From Floccifex porci (GTDB lineage: Bacteria > Bacillota_I > Bacilli_A > Erysipelotrichales > Erysipelotrichaceae): a stretch of DNA of 64,000 nt. A program made the translations under genes and the position numbers. The notes beneath the pieces were generated by a model. The model did no database searches. It was not told the origin of the DNA and saw nothing but the letters and a program-made list of their open reading frames with translations. This document shows, in pieces, positions 44,464 through 53,114 of this stretch. Location of the stretch: NCBI RefSeq assembly GCF_009696175.1, contig NZ_VUMM01000001.1, positions 1-64,000 of the forward strand, read 5' to 3'. The first letter of the stretch is position 1, and the number at the start of each line of letters is the position of its first letter.

Positions 44464-45735
44464 ATGAATCAAAATATTCTTGATAAACTGATTAATGTAA
44501 ATGAAAAAAGAATTTTAAAACGATCTTTTTTTTGGAATATGATTGCTAGTATTCTAAATGGTTTTACATCTGCGATTTTTCTTTTCTTTATCACTAGATT
44601 TTGTGGACTGAATGAAGCAGGCATATTTTCTATTGCTTCAGCAATTGCATATCAATGTATATCATTAGGTAACTTTGGAACTAGAGGAGTACATGCTTCT
44701 GATGTCAAAGAAGAATTTTCTTTCTGTGATTATTTTTATGTAAGGATATTTTCATATCTACTATTATTAATGATGTTATTATATTATGCATTCGGTTCTG
44801 GATATTCATTAGACAAATCACTTGTAATATTAAGTTATGGACTCTTTAAAAGTATAGATGTAATAGAAGATTTATATCATGGTGAGTATCACAGGCGTAT
44901 GCGATTAGATATTGCTGCAATTCTATTAACTTTTAGATATATAATTTCAATTGTTTGTTTCATTGTCATAGTTTTATTTACAGATGACATGTTTATAGCA
45001 AGTATTATTTCTTTTGTTTTAAGCCTATTGATTTTTATTTTTACAAATAAAAATGTTATCCATTATTTTTATAATAAAAAGTATAAATTTTCATTTGGTA
45101 ATTTTAAAAAGTTATTGTATGTTTTAATTCCTGTTGTACTTACAACATATATAAAAATGTATATTAATAATTCTCCTAAGTATGCTATTGATGCATGTTT
45201 AGGGAATATTGACCAAGCATATTTTAATGTATTATATATGCCAGTGTTTGTAATAGGTTTAATGTGTGATATTATATTCAGACCTTATATTCCTCTTTTT
45301 TCAAATAGTTGGAATACAAGAGACTTTCGTGAATTTAAGACTCTATTATTTAGACAAATATTTGTAATCATTGGAATTACAGTAGCAGTTATTCTTGGTG
45401 GATATATTATTGGGCTAACTTTGCTAGAATTAATATATGGTGTTCAACTTCATCAGTTTATGATTTCTTTTATGTTATTGTTAATTGGTGGAGGATTGAA
45501 TACTTTATATTCGTATTTAACAGTGGTTATGACAGTTATTCGATCTCAAAAGAAAATGGCTTTTGTTAATATAATCGTTTTTGCAGTTTGTTTGATTATT
45601 ATGAATCCATTGGTAAGAAAATATGAAATATTTGGTGCAACTTTAATTTCAGTTACATTAAATCTTATTGCAGTTATATTATCTTCTATAATTGTTTTAT
45701 ATGACTATTTTAAATATAAAAAAATGCAAAAATGA
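44464..45735 (+). CDS. Polysaccharide flippase-like membrane protein (MOP/Wzx superfamily)
   Basis: A 423-residue membrane protein with about 12 predicted helices, starting with a soluble segment and RILKRSFFWNMIASILNGFTSAIFLFF, as in Wzx/polysaccharide-transport proteins. A conserved middle line is NNSPKYAIDACLGNIDQAYF, which matches the YxxxxxLG region of flippases. It would turn an undecaprenyl-linked sugar or oligosaccharide to the outer face. It may serve the lipid-phosphate sugar used for decoration (compare GacK) or an independent Wzx pathway. Strong ribosome site AGCAGGAGG. Confidence 0.87.
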   Translation: MNQNILDKLINVNEKRILKRSFFWNMIASILNGFTSAIFLFFITRFCGLNEAGIFSIASAIAYQCISLGNFGTRGVHASDVKEEFSFCDYFYVRIFSYLLLLMMLLYYAFGSGYSLDKSLVILSYGLFKSIDVIEDLYHGEYHRRMRLDIAAILLTFRYIISIVCFIVIVLFTDDMFIASIISFVLSLLIFIFTNKNVIHYFYNKKYKFSFGNFKKLLYVLIPVVLTTYIKMYINNSPKYAIDACLGNIDQAYFNVLYMPVFVIGLMCDIIFRPYIPLFSNSWNTRDFREFKTLLFRQIFVIIGITVAVILGGYIIGLTLLELIYGVQLHQFMISFMLLLIGGGLNTLYSYLTVVMTVIRSQKKMAFVNIIVFAVCLIIMNPLVRKYEIFGATLISVTLNLIAVILSSIIVLYDYFKYKKMQK

Positions 45736-46370
45736 ATGTTATCTAATATTCCATAGTGATGGATCCACGAATACAGAGAAAAAGAGTTATTCAATCCATG
45801 TTGTTAGAACTTTTGAATTTATCAAGAAGAGTCAACAATCTACGACATGGAGCCATCTAGATCAAAAATGCTAGAACCATATGTTGTGAAAATTTTTATA
45901 GTGGTTTTTCATTTTATAAGAATACGCTTTTCTTGACACTAATCTCGTAAATTTATTCAGAAAGTGCAAAATCAGATTTTTAAAGGAAATAGGACCTTTT
46001 GTGGATAAGGAATTGAATTTGATTCAATACAATTATTTTCAATTTTTATTGATTTTACAGTAAATTTTTCCTTTTAATAATAAAAGCTACAAGTATCTCT
46101 ATGCGTTGGAATATATGATCAAAAGTGTGAGTAATTTTTATAAAAGAATGTCATAAAATTTTGGCTTTATTATCGGAATCATGTCTATTCTCTGTCGTAT
46201 TATTAAGGATATGGAAAGACGGATTTTTAAATACGAATTTATACAATAAATTAGGAATAATATTCATTTTTTATTTTTAACTATACAGTCGAACTAAATG
46301 TTATAAGAACTTTTTTTGGCAAAATATAAAAAAATTAAACGAAAAATTATATGTTTAAAGAATTTTAGGA
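45736..46370. other. Decayed, gene-free stretch
   Basis: About 630 bp with no intact gene. Short protein-like frames occur, for example 45965-46063 (CKIRFLKEIGPFVDKELNLI, then YNYFQFLLI, TAA) and around 46088 (SYKYLYALEYMIKSVSNFYK, stop near 46156), and a piece at 45746-45874 with FHSDGSTNTEKKSYSIHVV. The fragments suggest one or more worn-out genes, maybe of a mobile element, but I cannot name them. No terminal inverted repeats were seen. Confidence 0.4.
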
Positions 46371-46376
46371 TATAAT
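46371..46376 (+). promoter_or_regulatory. -10 box before the GT2 gene at 46455
   Basis: TATAAT, about 80 nt upstream of the start; poor -35. Confidence 0.35.
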
Positions 46377-46454
46377 ATAGGTATTGTGTTTAAATTTTGT
46401 TGTTAATTAGGATATATAGGTAGTTATAAAATTTAAATATTGAAGGAGAATATA

Positions 46455-47492
46455 ATGTACGATGTCAGTATTATTATTCCGGTTTACAATTCTGTAAAAT
46501 ATTTGGAAATAGCATTAAAATCTATTCTAGATCAAGATTATGAAAGCTTTGAAATAATATTAGTTGATGATGGATCTACTGATGGCAGTGAAATTGTATG
46601 TGATCAGTTTTCAAATAAATATAGTAATATTTCTGTTTTGCACAAAAAAAATGGTGGAATGTGTTCTGCAAGAAATGCAGGAATGAGAATCGCAAAAGGA
46701 AAATATATAATGTTTTGTGATAACGATGATATATATTTACCTAATATATTGAAAGATAATCTCAGCTTGGCAAAAAAATACGATGCAGATATAGTGAAGT
46801 TTTCGCGTTTAAGAATTCACGTAGATGATGAAAACATAACAGAAGAAAGTTATATTTATAAATATAATTTTTCGATATTCAAGGACGAAGAAGTAATAAA
46901 AAACTATAGAATTGCTAGAAATATCAGCTCTGGTGTATGGTGCAATGTTTATAAAAAAAGTATTATAGATAACTATAGTATACAATTTCCTGAAGATTTT
47001 CGATTTGGATATGAAGATATGTTTTTCAACATTAAATATTATCAATACGTAAAAAAAATGATATTGAATCCAAAAGTATATTATCATTGGATTCAAAGAG
47101 ATACACATTCGACAACGAAGAAATTTTCAGAAAATTTTTTATATGCCTTAGAAAAATGTTTAGAAGAAGAATATCAATTTATATTAGATAAAAATATACA
47201 AAATATATGTCCAGGTTCCTGGGAAGACATTTTGACTAATTATTATGTAATGGGATATTATTTGGCATTATTGAACCCAAAAGCACCTTATACAAAAAAA
47301 GAGAAATTGAAAAAATGTAAAGAATACAGAGAAAAAAAGTGCTTTAATCAATTAAACAAGATGAGTCTTACCAATCTGAAAAAAATTGATTATAAAAGAT
47401 ATTTGATTTTGAAATTATTTTTGAAAAATCAACATTTACTAAATTTTTTAATAATAGATTTTTATTCAAAACATATCTCAAAAATAGTGTAA
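46455..47492 (+). CDS. Family 2 glycosyltransferase
   Basis: A 345-residue GT2 enzyme of the capsule type: VSIIIPVYNSVKYLEIALKS, LVDDGSTDGSEIVCDQF, HKKNGGMCSARNAGM and the metal-site region MFCDNDDIYLP, then FGYEDMFFNIKYYQYV on the acceptor side. The ATG at 46455 has AAGGAGA seven bases upstream, so the earlier TTG at 46440 is rejected. It starts a four-gene run with licD, the cytidylyltransferase and the SDR gene. Codon use is more AT-rich than in the metabolic genes, hinting at horizontal origin. Confidence 0.9.
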   Translation: MYDVSIIIPVYNSVKYLEIALKSILDQDYESFEIILVDDGSTDGSEIVCDQFSNKYSNISVLHKKNGGMCSARNAGMRIAKGKYIMFCDNDDIYLPNILKDNLSLAKKYDADIVKFSRLRIHVDDENITEESYIYKYNFSIFKDEEVIKNYRIARNISSGVWCNVYKKSIIDNYSIQFPEDFRFGYEDMFFNIKYYQYVKKMILNPKVYYHWIQRDTHSTTKKFSENFLYALEKCLEEEYQFILDKNIQNICPGSWEDILTNYYVMGYYLALLNPKAPYTKKEKLKKCKEYREKKCFNQLNKMSLTNLKKIDYKRYLILKLFLKNQHLLNFLIIDFYSKHISKIV

Positions 47493-47508
47493 TTACGTGG
47501 GTAAATTT

Positions 47509-48357
47509 ATGAATATTGAAGAAATCAAAAAAATAGAATTATCTATGCTAATAGAGCTAGATAACATTTGTAGAAAGCATAAAATAAATTATTTTTTGGC
47601 GGGCGGAACTTTTTTAGGTGCAATAAGGCACAAAGGTTTTATTCCGTGGGATGATGATATTGATGTCGGTATGCTAAGAAAAGATTATGATGTATTCTGT
47701 GAGATTTGCAAAACAGAATTGAATCAAAATATGGTTTTACAAAATTATTTGACTGAACCTAATTGTGGACTTATTTTTTCTAAAATTAGAATGAAAAATA
47801 CGGTTATGTCTGAAAATTACTCTTATCATATAAATATGAGTCAAGGTATTTGGATTGATATTTTTCCTTTTGATAATATTCCTGATAATAAAATGAAACG
47901 TTTTTTTCAAAACAAATTTGTTTTTCTTTTAAAAAATTTATATATTATCAAAAGTGGATATAGAAATCCATATGTAAATTCAAAAATATACTGCATTGCA
48001 TACTCTATATCAAAAATAATTACAAAGCCTATTTCATTAAAGTATTTTATAAGTAAAATTGAAAAAAATGTTCGTAAGTATAACAATCAAGAAACAAAAT
48101 ATGTGTATGCTTTTGGTGGTGCATATCCAAAAAAAGATATATTAAAAAAACAAATATTAACAAATTTAGATGAATATCTTTTTGAATCAAGATATTTTAC
48201 GGCTTGTAAAGATTATGATTTATATTTGAAACATATGTATGGAGATTATATGAAACTTCCTCCAAAAGAAAAGAGAGTTGGAGGAATGCACACAATTCAC
48301 GAAATAAAGATTTTGGAGGACAAAAATGAATGTAGCATTGTTAACAGCGGCAGGTAG
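47509..48357 (+). CDS. LicD-family phosphotransferase
   Basis: A 282-residue protein with the LicD/fukutin nucleotidyl-phosphotransferase core: FLAGGTFLGAIRHKGFIPWD, where DDDIDVGM gives the metal-binding Asp residues, and later WIDIFPFDNIP. LicD enzymes move phosphocholine or alditol phosphate from a CDP carrier to a sugar; human FKRP and fukutin of the same fold move ribitol phosphate from CDP-ribitol. The next gene makes a CDP-linked compound, supporting such a role. The ATG at 47509 is preferred over GTG at 47497, though its ribosome site is weak. It overlaps the next gene by 32 bp. Confidence 0.9.
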   Translation: MNIEEIKKIELSMLIELDNICRKHKINYFLAGGTFLGAIRHKGFIPWDDDIDVGMLRKDYDVFCEICKTELNQNMVLQNYLTEPNCGLIFSKIRMKNTVMSENYSYHINMSQGIWIDIFPFDNIPDNKMKRFFQNKFVFLLKNLYIIKSGYRNPYVNSKIYCIAYSISKIITKPISLKYFISKIEKNVRKYNNQETKYVYAFGGAYPKKDILKKQILTNLDEYLFESRYFTACKDYDLYLKHMYGDYMKLPPKEKRVGGMHTIHEIKILEDKNECSIVNSGR

Positions 48358-49036
48358 TGGGACAAGGATGAAACAAGATATTCCTAAACAGTTTATGCAT
48401 ATTAATGATAAGCCATTAATTATTTATACTTTGGAAGCATTTCAAAATCATCCGAATATTGATGCAATTTTGGTAGTTTGTTTAGATGGGTGGCATGAAG
48501 TATTAAGAGCCTATGCAAATCAGTTTAATATTACAAAGTTAAAATGGATTGTTTCTGGAGGCAAAACAGGGCAAGAATCCATTTGTAATGGATTAAAATG
48601 TTTAGAAAAAGAAATTAGCAGTGAAGATATTGTACTTATTCACGATGGAAATCGTGCGTTAGTGTCATCAGATATAATTTCAGATAGTATTGCACAATGT
48701 AAAATTCATGGTGGAGCTGTAGCGGTAATTCCTTGTACGGAAGCGGTTTTTAAAAGTGAAGATGGATCAACATCTAATACTTCCATTCCTAGAAATAATT
48801 TATATAGAACGCAGACTCCTCATACGTATCCATTGAAAAAATTGTTATGGGCTCATGAAATGGCAAAAGAAAAAAACATAGTGAATACAGTGGCTACATG
48901 TACACTCATGGTGGAATTAGGAGAGAGAATTTATTTTTCTAAAGGCTCAGAAAAAAATATTAAAATTACGACTGTTGAAGATATAGATTTATTTAAATCA
49001 TTACTTACTTCCGAAAGAGAAAAATGGTTAAAATAA
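48326..49036 (+). CDS. IspD/TarI-like cytidylyltransferase
   Basis: A 236-residue nucleotidyltransferase: VALLTAAGSGTRMKQDIPKQ, ALLTAAGSGTRM glycine-rich loop, VSGGKTGQESICNGL, VLIHDGNRALVS and RTQTPHTYPLKKL. The fold is shared by IspD (methylerythritol pathway) and by TarI/Bcs1/Abp1-type enzymes that make CDP-ribitol and other CDP-alditols. Its place between licD and an SDR gene in a glycan locus favours the second role. The expected IspD partners are not here. Start with GGAGG inside licD. Confidence 0.85.
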   Translation: MNVALLTAAGSGTRMKQDIPKQFMHINDKPLIIYTLEAFQNHPNIDAILVVCLDGWHEVLRAYANQFNITKLKWIVSGGKTGQESICNGLKCLEKEISSEDIVLIHDGNRALVSSDIISDSIAQCKIHGGAVAVIPCTEAVFKSEDGSTSNTSIPRNNLYRTQTPHTYPLKKLLWAHEMAKEKNIVNTVATCTLMVELGERIYFSKGSEKNIKITTVEDIDLFKSLLTSEREKWLK

Positions 49037-49289
49037 ACTTTTTAAATATTATTTAGTTCATACTCTGTTGGATTTTTTTATAGTATTCTTAAAGAAAAAT
49101 ATATGAATGTACAAGGTATTTAGTACTCATTGGTCTATAGTTTATGATCTTTTATTGTTTTACACTTTTTATATTTGGATAAAAAAATTTGTTATTTAAA
49201 GAATATATGCCTATAGACAATGATAATAAACCTGATTTTATTATTAAGATGTTTGAATAAGATAGAAAAATAACATTTGAAAATTGTTT
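49037..49289. other. AT-rich gap before the SDR gene
   Basis: No gene is supported. Only a 17-codon frame near 49207 (MPIDNDNKPDFIIKMFE) is visible, without ribosome site. A TATAAT box at 49290-49295 may be the promoter of the SDR gene. Confidence 0.4.
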
Positions 49290-49362
49290 TATAATCTAAG
49301 TGTGATAATAATCTAACTTAGTTATTGTATTATTTTAAAAATTAAAAAAGGATGAGATTATT

Positions 49363-50394
49363 ATGAGATTATTAGATTCTAAATTATACAAAGCAGATTT
49401 AGAAAAAGCGGTAAAAAAAGCAGATTTAGAAAAATTAGATGGGAAATCGATTTTTATTACTGGAGGTTTGGGTCTAATTTGTTCAGCAGTTATCGATGTT
49501 CTTCTAACGTATGGGAATGTAAAAAAAATTTATGTAGGTGCTAGAGATGAAACTCAATTTTTTGAAAGATTTGGAGAAATCGATAAATTAAGTTTTGTAA
49601 AGTATGATGCATTAGAAAAATTACAAATAGACTTTATACCTGATTATATTATTCATGGTGCAGGATTAGCTAGTCCAGAATTATATACTTCAATGCCTGT
49701 AGAAACAATTTTATCGAATTTGAATGGAATTCATTTTTTACTTGAATTTGCAAAGAAAAATAATATAAAAAAAATTTTATATATTTCTTCAAGTGAAGTA
49801 TATGGAAATAAAGAAACGATAGAGTCTTTTGTTGAGGGAAAATATGGAATTATTAATATTGATAATATTCGTTCTTCTTATTCAATTGCTAAAAGAGCTT
49901 CAGAAATGCTATGTAAGTCTTATTCTCAAGAGTATGGTGTTAATACTACAATAGTAAGACCAGGACATATTTTTGGACCATCTGCAAGAAAAACAGATAA
50001 AAGGATATCTTCAGATTTTGCATTTAAAGCAGCTAAAGGGATTAAATTAGAAATGAAAAGTTCGGGTTTACAAAAACGATCATATTGTTATTCTATTGAT
50101 TGTTCTATACAAATATTATATGCATTAATAAATGGTGTGAATGGTGATGTTTATAATATAGGTCACGATAAAATAACAACTGTCAGGGAAATGGCGGAAA
50201 TTTATGCAAAAGCAGGTGGAGTGAAGATTTCAAGTGTAAGTCCCACTGAATCAGAATTAAACGATTTTAATCCCATGAACAATTCTTCTCTTGATAATAC
50301 TAAAATAAAAAAATTAGGATATTCTGATACATTTACTGTTGAAGAGGGGTTAACACATACCGTTAAAATTATTAAAGAAATAAATTGCTTTTAA
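49363..50394 (+). CDS. NAD-dependent epimerase/dehydratase (SDR) of the LicD cassette
   Basis: A 343-residue extended SDR protein: the dinucleotide motif reads ITGGLGLICSAVIDVLL, with Cys at the third Gly position of GxxGxxG. YISSSEVYGN, YSIAKRASE (Tyr-x3-Lys) and RPGHIFGPSARKTDKRISSD follow. The family is near the dTDP-glucose dehydratase-like enzymes found beside licD and ispD-like genes in capsule loci, where they may make or reduce the CDP-linked group (as with pneumococcal Abp2/Mnp2-type genes). The reaction cannot be deduced. Ribosome site AAAGGATGAG. Confidence 0.82.
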   Translation: MRLLDSKLYKADLEKAVKKADLEKLDGKSIFITGGLGLICSAVIDVLLTYGNVKKIYVGARDETQFFERFGEIDKLSFVKYDALEKLQIDFIPDYIIHGAGLASPELYTSMPVETILSNLNGIHFLLEFAKKNNIKKILYISSSEVYGNKETIESFVEGKYGIINIDNIRSSYSIAKRASEMLCKSYSQEYGVNTTIVRPGHIFGPSARKTDKRISSDFAFKAAKGIKLEMKSSGLQKRSYCYSIDCSIQILYALINGVNGDVYNIGHDKITTVREMAEIYAKAGGVKISSVSPTESELNDFNPMNNSSLDNTKIKKLGYSDTFTVEEGLTHTVKIIKEINCF

Positions 50395-50532
50395 ATGAAG
50401 TATGGCTCAATACAAATTAAAATAATTCTTTTAATATTAAAGTAAATAATTAAACTGTAATAGAAAATAATAATATTGTCATGTAAAGCGAATTGTTTTA
50501 AAATATTTTTTTAGTGAGAGGGAGTATATATT

Positions 50533-52383
50533 ATGGTTAAATTTTTTAAATACCTTTTTTCTATTTTATTTGTAGTAGTTATCTCTATGATAAATGTAGT
50601 GCCAACATTTGCTCAAGAAACATACGATACAGATACAATTACTTGTGAAACAGAAGAAAATCAGGACTCTATTAATTCAAGAAATAATGAAATTGAAGAA
50701 GAAATGATATCTATAGACTCATTTTTAATAATAGAAACTGAAGATTTCACAACAAGAGATTTTATTTTATCATTATTAAATCAAGATAACTTTTCAAATT
50801 TTTCGATTGATATTAAAGATGAAAATGGAAACGTTATTAATATAAAAAGTTGTTTTGAAGGGGAAAATAAGGTGTTATTTTCATATAAATTTGAAAAAGG
50901 AATTTATAATGTTGATAAAATACATTATGAATTGAATAATCAATCTTATGTGTTTGATTTTACAAAAACACAATTTAATAATAAATTTGAAGTAAAAGAT
51001 GATTTAGATTATGGAATAAATGCATTAAATGAAGAAATAGATGATGACGAAAAACAGATTTCATATCAGACACATGTACAAACATATGGATGGCAGGAAA
51101 CAAAATATGACGGTGAAACAAGTGGTACAACAGGCCAGTCAAAACGTCTGGAAGGTATCACAATCAAATTAATAGGGACACAGTACAGCGGAGATATTCT
51201 ATATAAAACACATGTACAAACATATGGATGGCAAGAATGGAAATCAAACGGGCAGGTAAGTGGAACAACTGGTGAATCCAAGCGATTAGAAGCAATTCAG
51301 ATTAAACTGTCAGGTGACATTTCAAATTACTATGATGTATATTATCGAGTACATGCACAGACGTTTGGATGGCTAGGATGGGCTAAGAATGGTGAAAAAG
51401 CAGGTACAGAAGGATTATCTAAACGATTAGAGGCTATAGAAATTGTTCTTAGAGAAAAAGATGATCCTATTACCACTTCAGGTAAATCTTATATTGGTGT
51501 TGATTCTATTGGAACTTTATCTTATTCAGTTAATTATAGTAATACAGGCTGGCAAGATAATAAATCTAATGGTGAAACTTCCGGTTCTACTACAAATAAT
51601 ATAGGAATAAATGGAATAAAAATTAATTTAGATAATTCTGATGTAAATTCTTTTAAGGGAAATATTAATTATCAAATATACAATAAGGATGCTGGATGGA
51701 GTAATGTTGCTTCTAATGGAGATACATTAGTTTTTACTGATGGTAATACTATTAATGCAATAAAAATTAGTTTAACTGATGAACTTTATACTTATTGTGA
51801 TATTTATTATCGTACATATATTACGGACATTGGATGGTTAGGATGGGCTAAAAATGGTCAATCTGCAGGTTCATCAAAAATTGGAAATGGTATTGAGGCC
51901 ATTCAAATTATGATAAATATGAAAACAACTTCAGCACCTGGACATAACTTAAACTATTATCGAGAATATATTAATTCTACTATGCAGTCTGCTTACGAAA
52001 TAAATAACTCTTTGGGAAGAGATTTGAGGAAAGCTTTTGATTATGCGAAAAACATTGAATATTCTAGATATGAACCAGCAGATGTAAACTCATATGGAAG
52101 TGAAAATTATGCAAAATATGGTTTTGCTAATCAAAGAGGAAATTGTTATGTTATGGCTGCTGTATTTACATATTTAGCACAAGAATTAGGATATGATGCA
52201 CATCAAGTGGGTGGGCAGCAAGGTAGTTTAAATACACCACATTCTTGGGTTGAAATTGTAGTAAATGGTACTATTTATGTGTGTGATCCTGATTTTGAAA
52301 AAGAATTAGGAAGAAATGGGTTTATGTTTACCTATGGATCTTCAGGAACATTAAAATATCATGATTATAGTCGTATGAACTAA
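50533..52383 (+). CDS. Secreted ChW-repeat protein with a transglutaminase-like domain
   Basis: A 616-residue exported protein. Residues 1-28 are a signal peptide (cleavage near TFAQE). Residues about 55-165 form a domain shared with the amidase at 54232. Six ChW repeats follow (residues about 176-480), each with a GW and often GTTGxSKRLEAIxI. Residues about 490-616 are a transglutaminase-like domain: Cys in QRGNCYVMAAVFTYLA, His in TPHSWVEIVV, Asp in VCDPDFE, in family order. ChW repeats of clostridia are thought to hold proteins at the cell wall. The enzyme may cleave or cross-link wall peptides. Bases 51050-51412 are almost identical to repeats in the amidase gene. Confidence 0.88.
   Translation: MVKFFKYLFSILFVVVISMINVVPTFAQETYDTDTITCETEENQDSINSRNNEIEEEMISIDSFLIIETEDFTTRDFILSLLNQDNFSNFSIDIKDENGNVINIKSCFEGENKVLFSYKFEKGIYNVDKIHYELNNQSYVFDFTKTQFNNKFEVKDDLDYGINALNEEIDDDEKQISYQTHVQTYGWQETKYDGETSGTTGQSKRLEGITIKLIGTQYSGDILYKTHVQTYGWQEWKSNGQVSGTTGESKRLEAIQIKLSGDISNYYDVYYRVHAQTFGWLGWAKNGEKAGTEGLSKRLEAIEIVLREKDDPITTSGKSYIGVDSIGTLSYSVNYSNTGWQDNKSNGETSGSTTNNIGINGIKINLDNSDVNSFKGNINYQIYNKDAGWSNVASNGDTLVFTDGNTINAIKISLTDELYTYCDIYYRTYITDIGWLGWAKNGQSAGSSKIGNGIEAIQIMINMKTTSAPGHNLNYYREYINSTMQSAYEINNSLGRDLRKAFDYAKNIEYSRYEPADVNSYGSENYAKYGFANQRGNCYVMAAVFTYLAQELGYDAHQVGGQQGSLNTPHSWVEIVVNGTIYVCDPDFEKELGRNGFMFTYGSSGTLKYHDYSRMN
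51050..51412 (+). repeat. Ectopic copy of the ChW repeat DNA in the transglutaminase-like gene
   Basis: Aligns without gaps to 56435-56797 of the autolysin gene with few substitutions, while the flanking ChW repeats of the two genes are clearly diverged. Direct orientation, 5.4 kb apart. Confidence 0.9.
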
Positions 52384-52397
52384 GAAAGGAAGTATAT

Positions 52398-53114
52398 ATG
52401 AATAAAATTTTAAAGTTTATTTTATCGAGTTTTGTTTGCTTTTCTTTTATTTTAAATGGGTGTAGTAAAGTGGATGAAAATAAAGAAACTGAAAAGAAAA
52501 TTATTGGTATAAAAATTGAAGGGGAAAATGTTTATATTGTAAATATAATTAATTCAACTGATAAAAATATTATCGAATTTTCTATTAAATCAAATTTTGA
52601 TGAATATTGTAATAATATGTTAAGTGAAGATTTTATTCCGAACGAAGAAAGAGTTCTTTACTATGATGCAAATAAGGCTATTGAAGAAAGCAAAAAGCAA
52701 AACGATTCTGAAATGGAAACATATCCAGACTTTACTATTCATTTAAAATTTGATGATGAATCAGAATTTGAATTACATTCTTTTCCTTTTGACGATGTAG
52801 AAACGGCTGAAATTAAAATGGAAGATGAAATTGTCTTTATTGAATATAATTCTATTCAACAAGACAAATTGGTTTCAACAAAAGATGCTGAATTAAAAAT
52901 TAAATCTGATAAAGAAAATTCAGAGGATATTCAAGAAAGTGTTGATGAACAAAATGAACCAATAAATCAAGATTCTATTCAATATCCAGATTACGATTAT
53001 GCACAAGATTATGAAAGTGTACAAGAACAAAATCAAGTTGTTGTACAGCCTCCTGTTAGTGGTAGTGAAACATCTAATGAAGGTTGTTTAGGAGATGATG
53101 TTGATACATGGTAA
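52398..53114 (+). CDS. Putative lipoprotein
   Basis: A 238-residue protein with a lipoprotein signal: KILKFILSSFVCFSFI and lipobox LNGC, so Cys at residue 22 would carry the lipid. The middle is a beta-rich domain of about 130 residues (IIGIKIEGENVYIVNIINST, then FIPNEERVLYYDA, FTIHLKFDDES), followed by an acidic Gln/Glu-rich linker and the tail EGCLGDDVDTW. I do not recognise the family. It lies 14 bp after the transglutaminase-like gene and overlaps the acyltransferase gene by 7 bp, so the three are probably one transcript acting at the cell surface. Confidence 0.8.
   Translation: MNKILKFILSSFVCFSFILNGCSKVDENKETEKKIIGIKIEGENVYIVNIINSTDKNIIEFSIKSNFDEYCNNMLSEDFIPNEERVLYYDANKAIEESKKQNDSEMETYPDFTIHLKFDDESEFELHSFPFDDVETAEIKMEDEIVFIEYNSIQQDKLVSTKDAELKIKSDKENSEDIQESVDEQNEPINQDSIQYPDYDYAQDYESVQEQNQVVVQPPVSGSETSNEGCLGDDVDTW

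Noticed and set aside
45692-45874. 60-codon open frame after the flippase gene, with a FHSDGSTNT stretch that recalls the HSDxGSQYT motif of IS3 transposases
   Set aside because: The match stops after a few residues, there is no ribosome site and most of the frame overlaps the flippase end. Treated as part of the decayed gap, not as a gene or a proven transposase relic.
48326-49036. Annotation of the cytidylyltransferase as housekeeping IspD
   Set aside because: No other isoprenoid gene is near; it is wedged with overlap between licD and a glycan SDR gene. Kept as IspD/TarI-like without a symbol.
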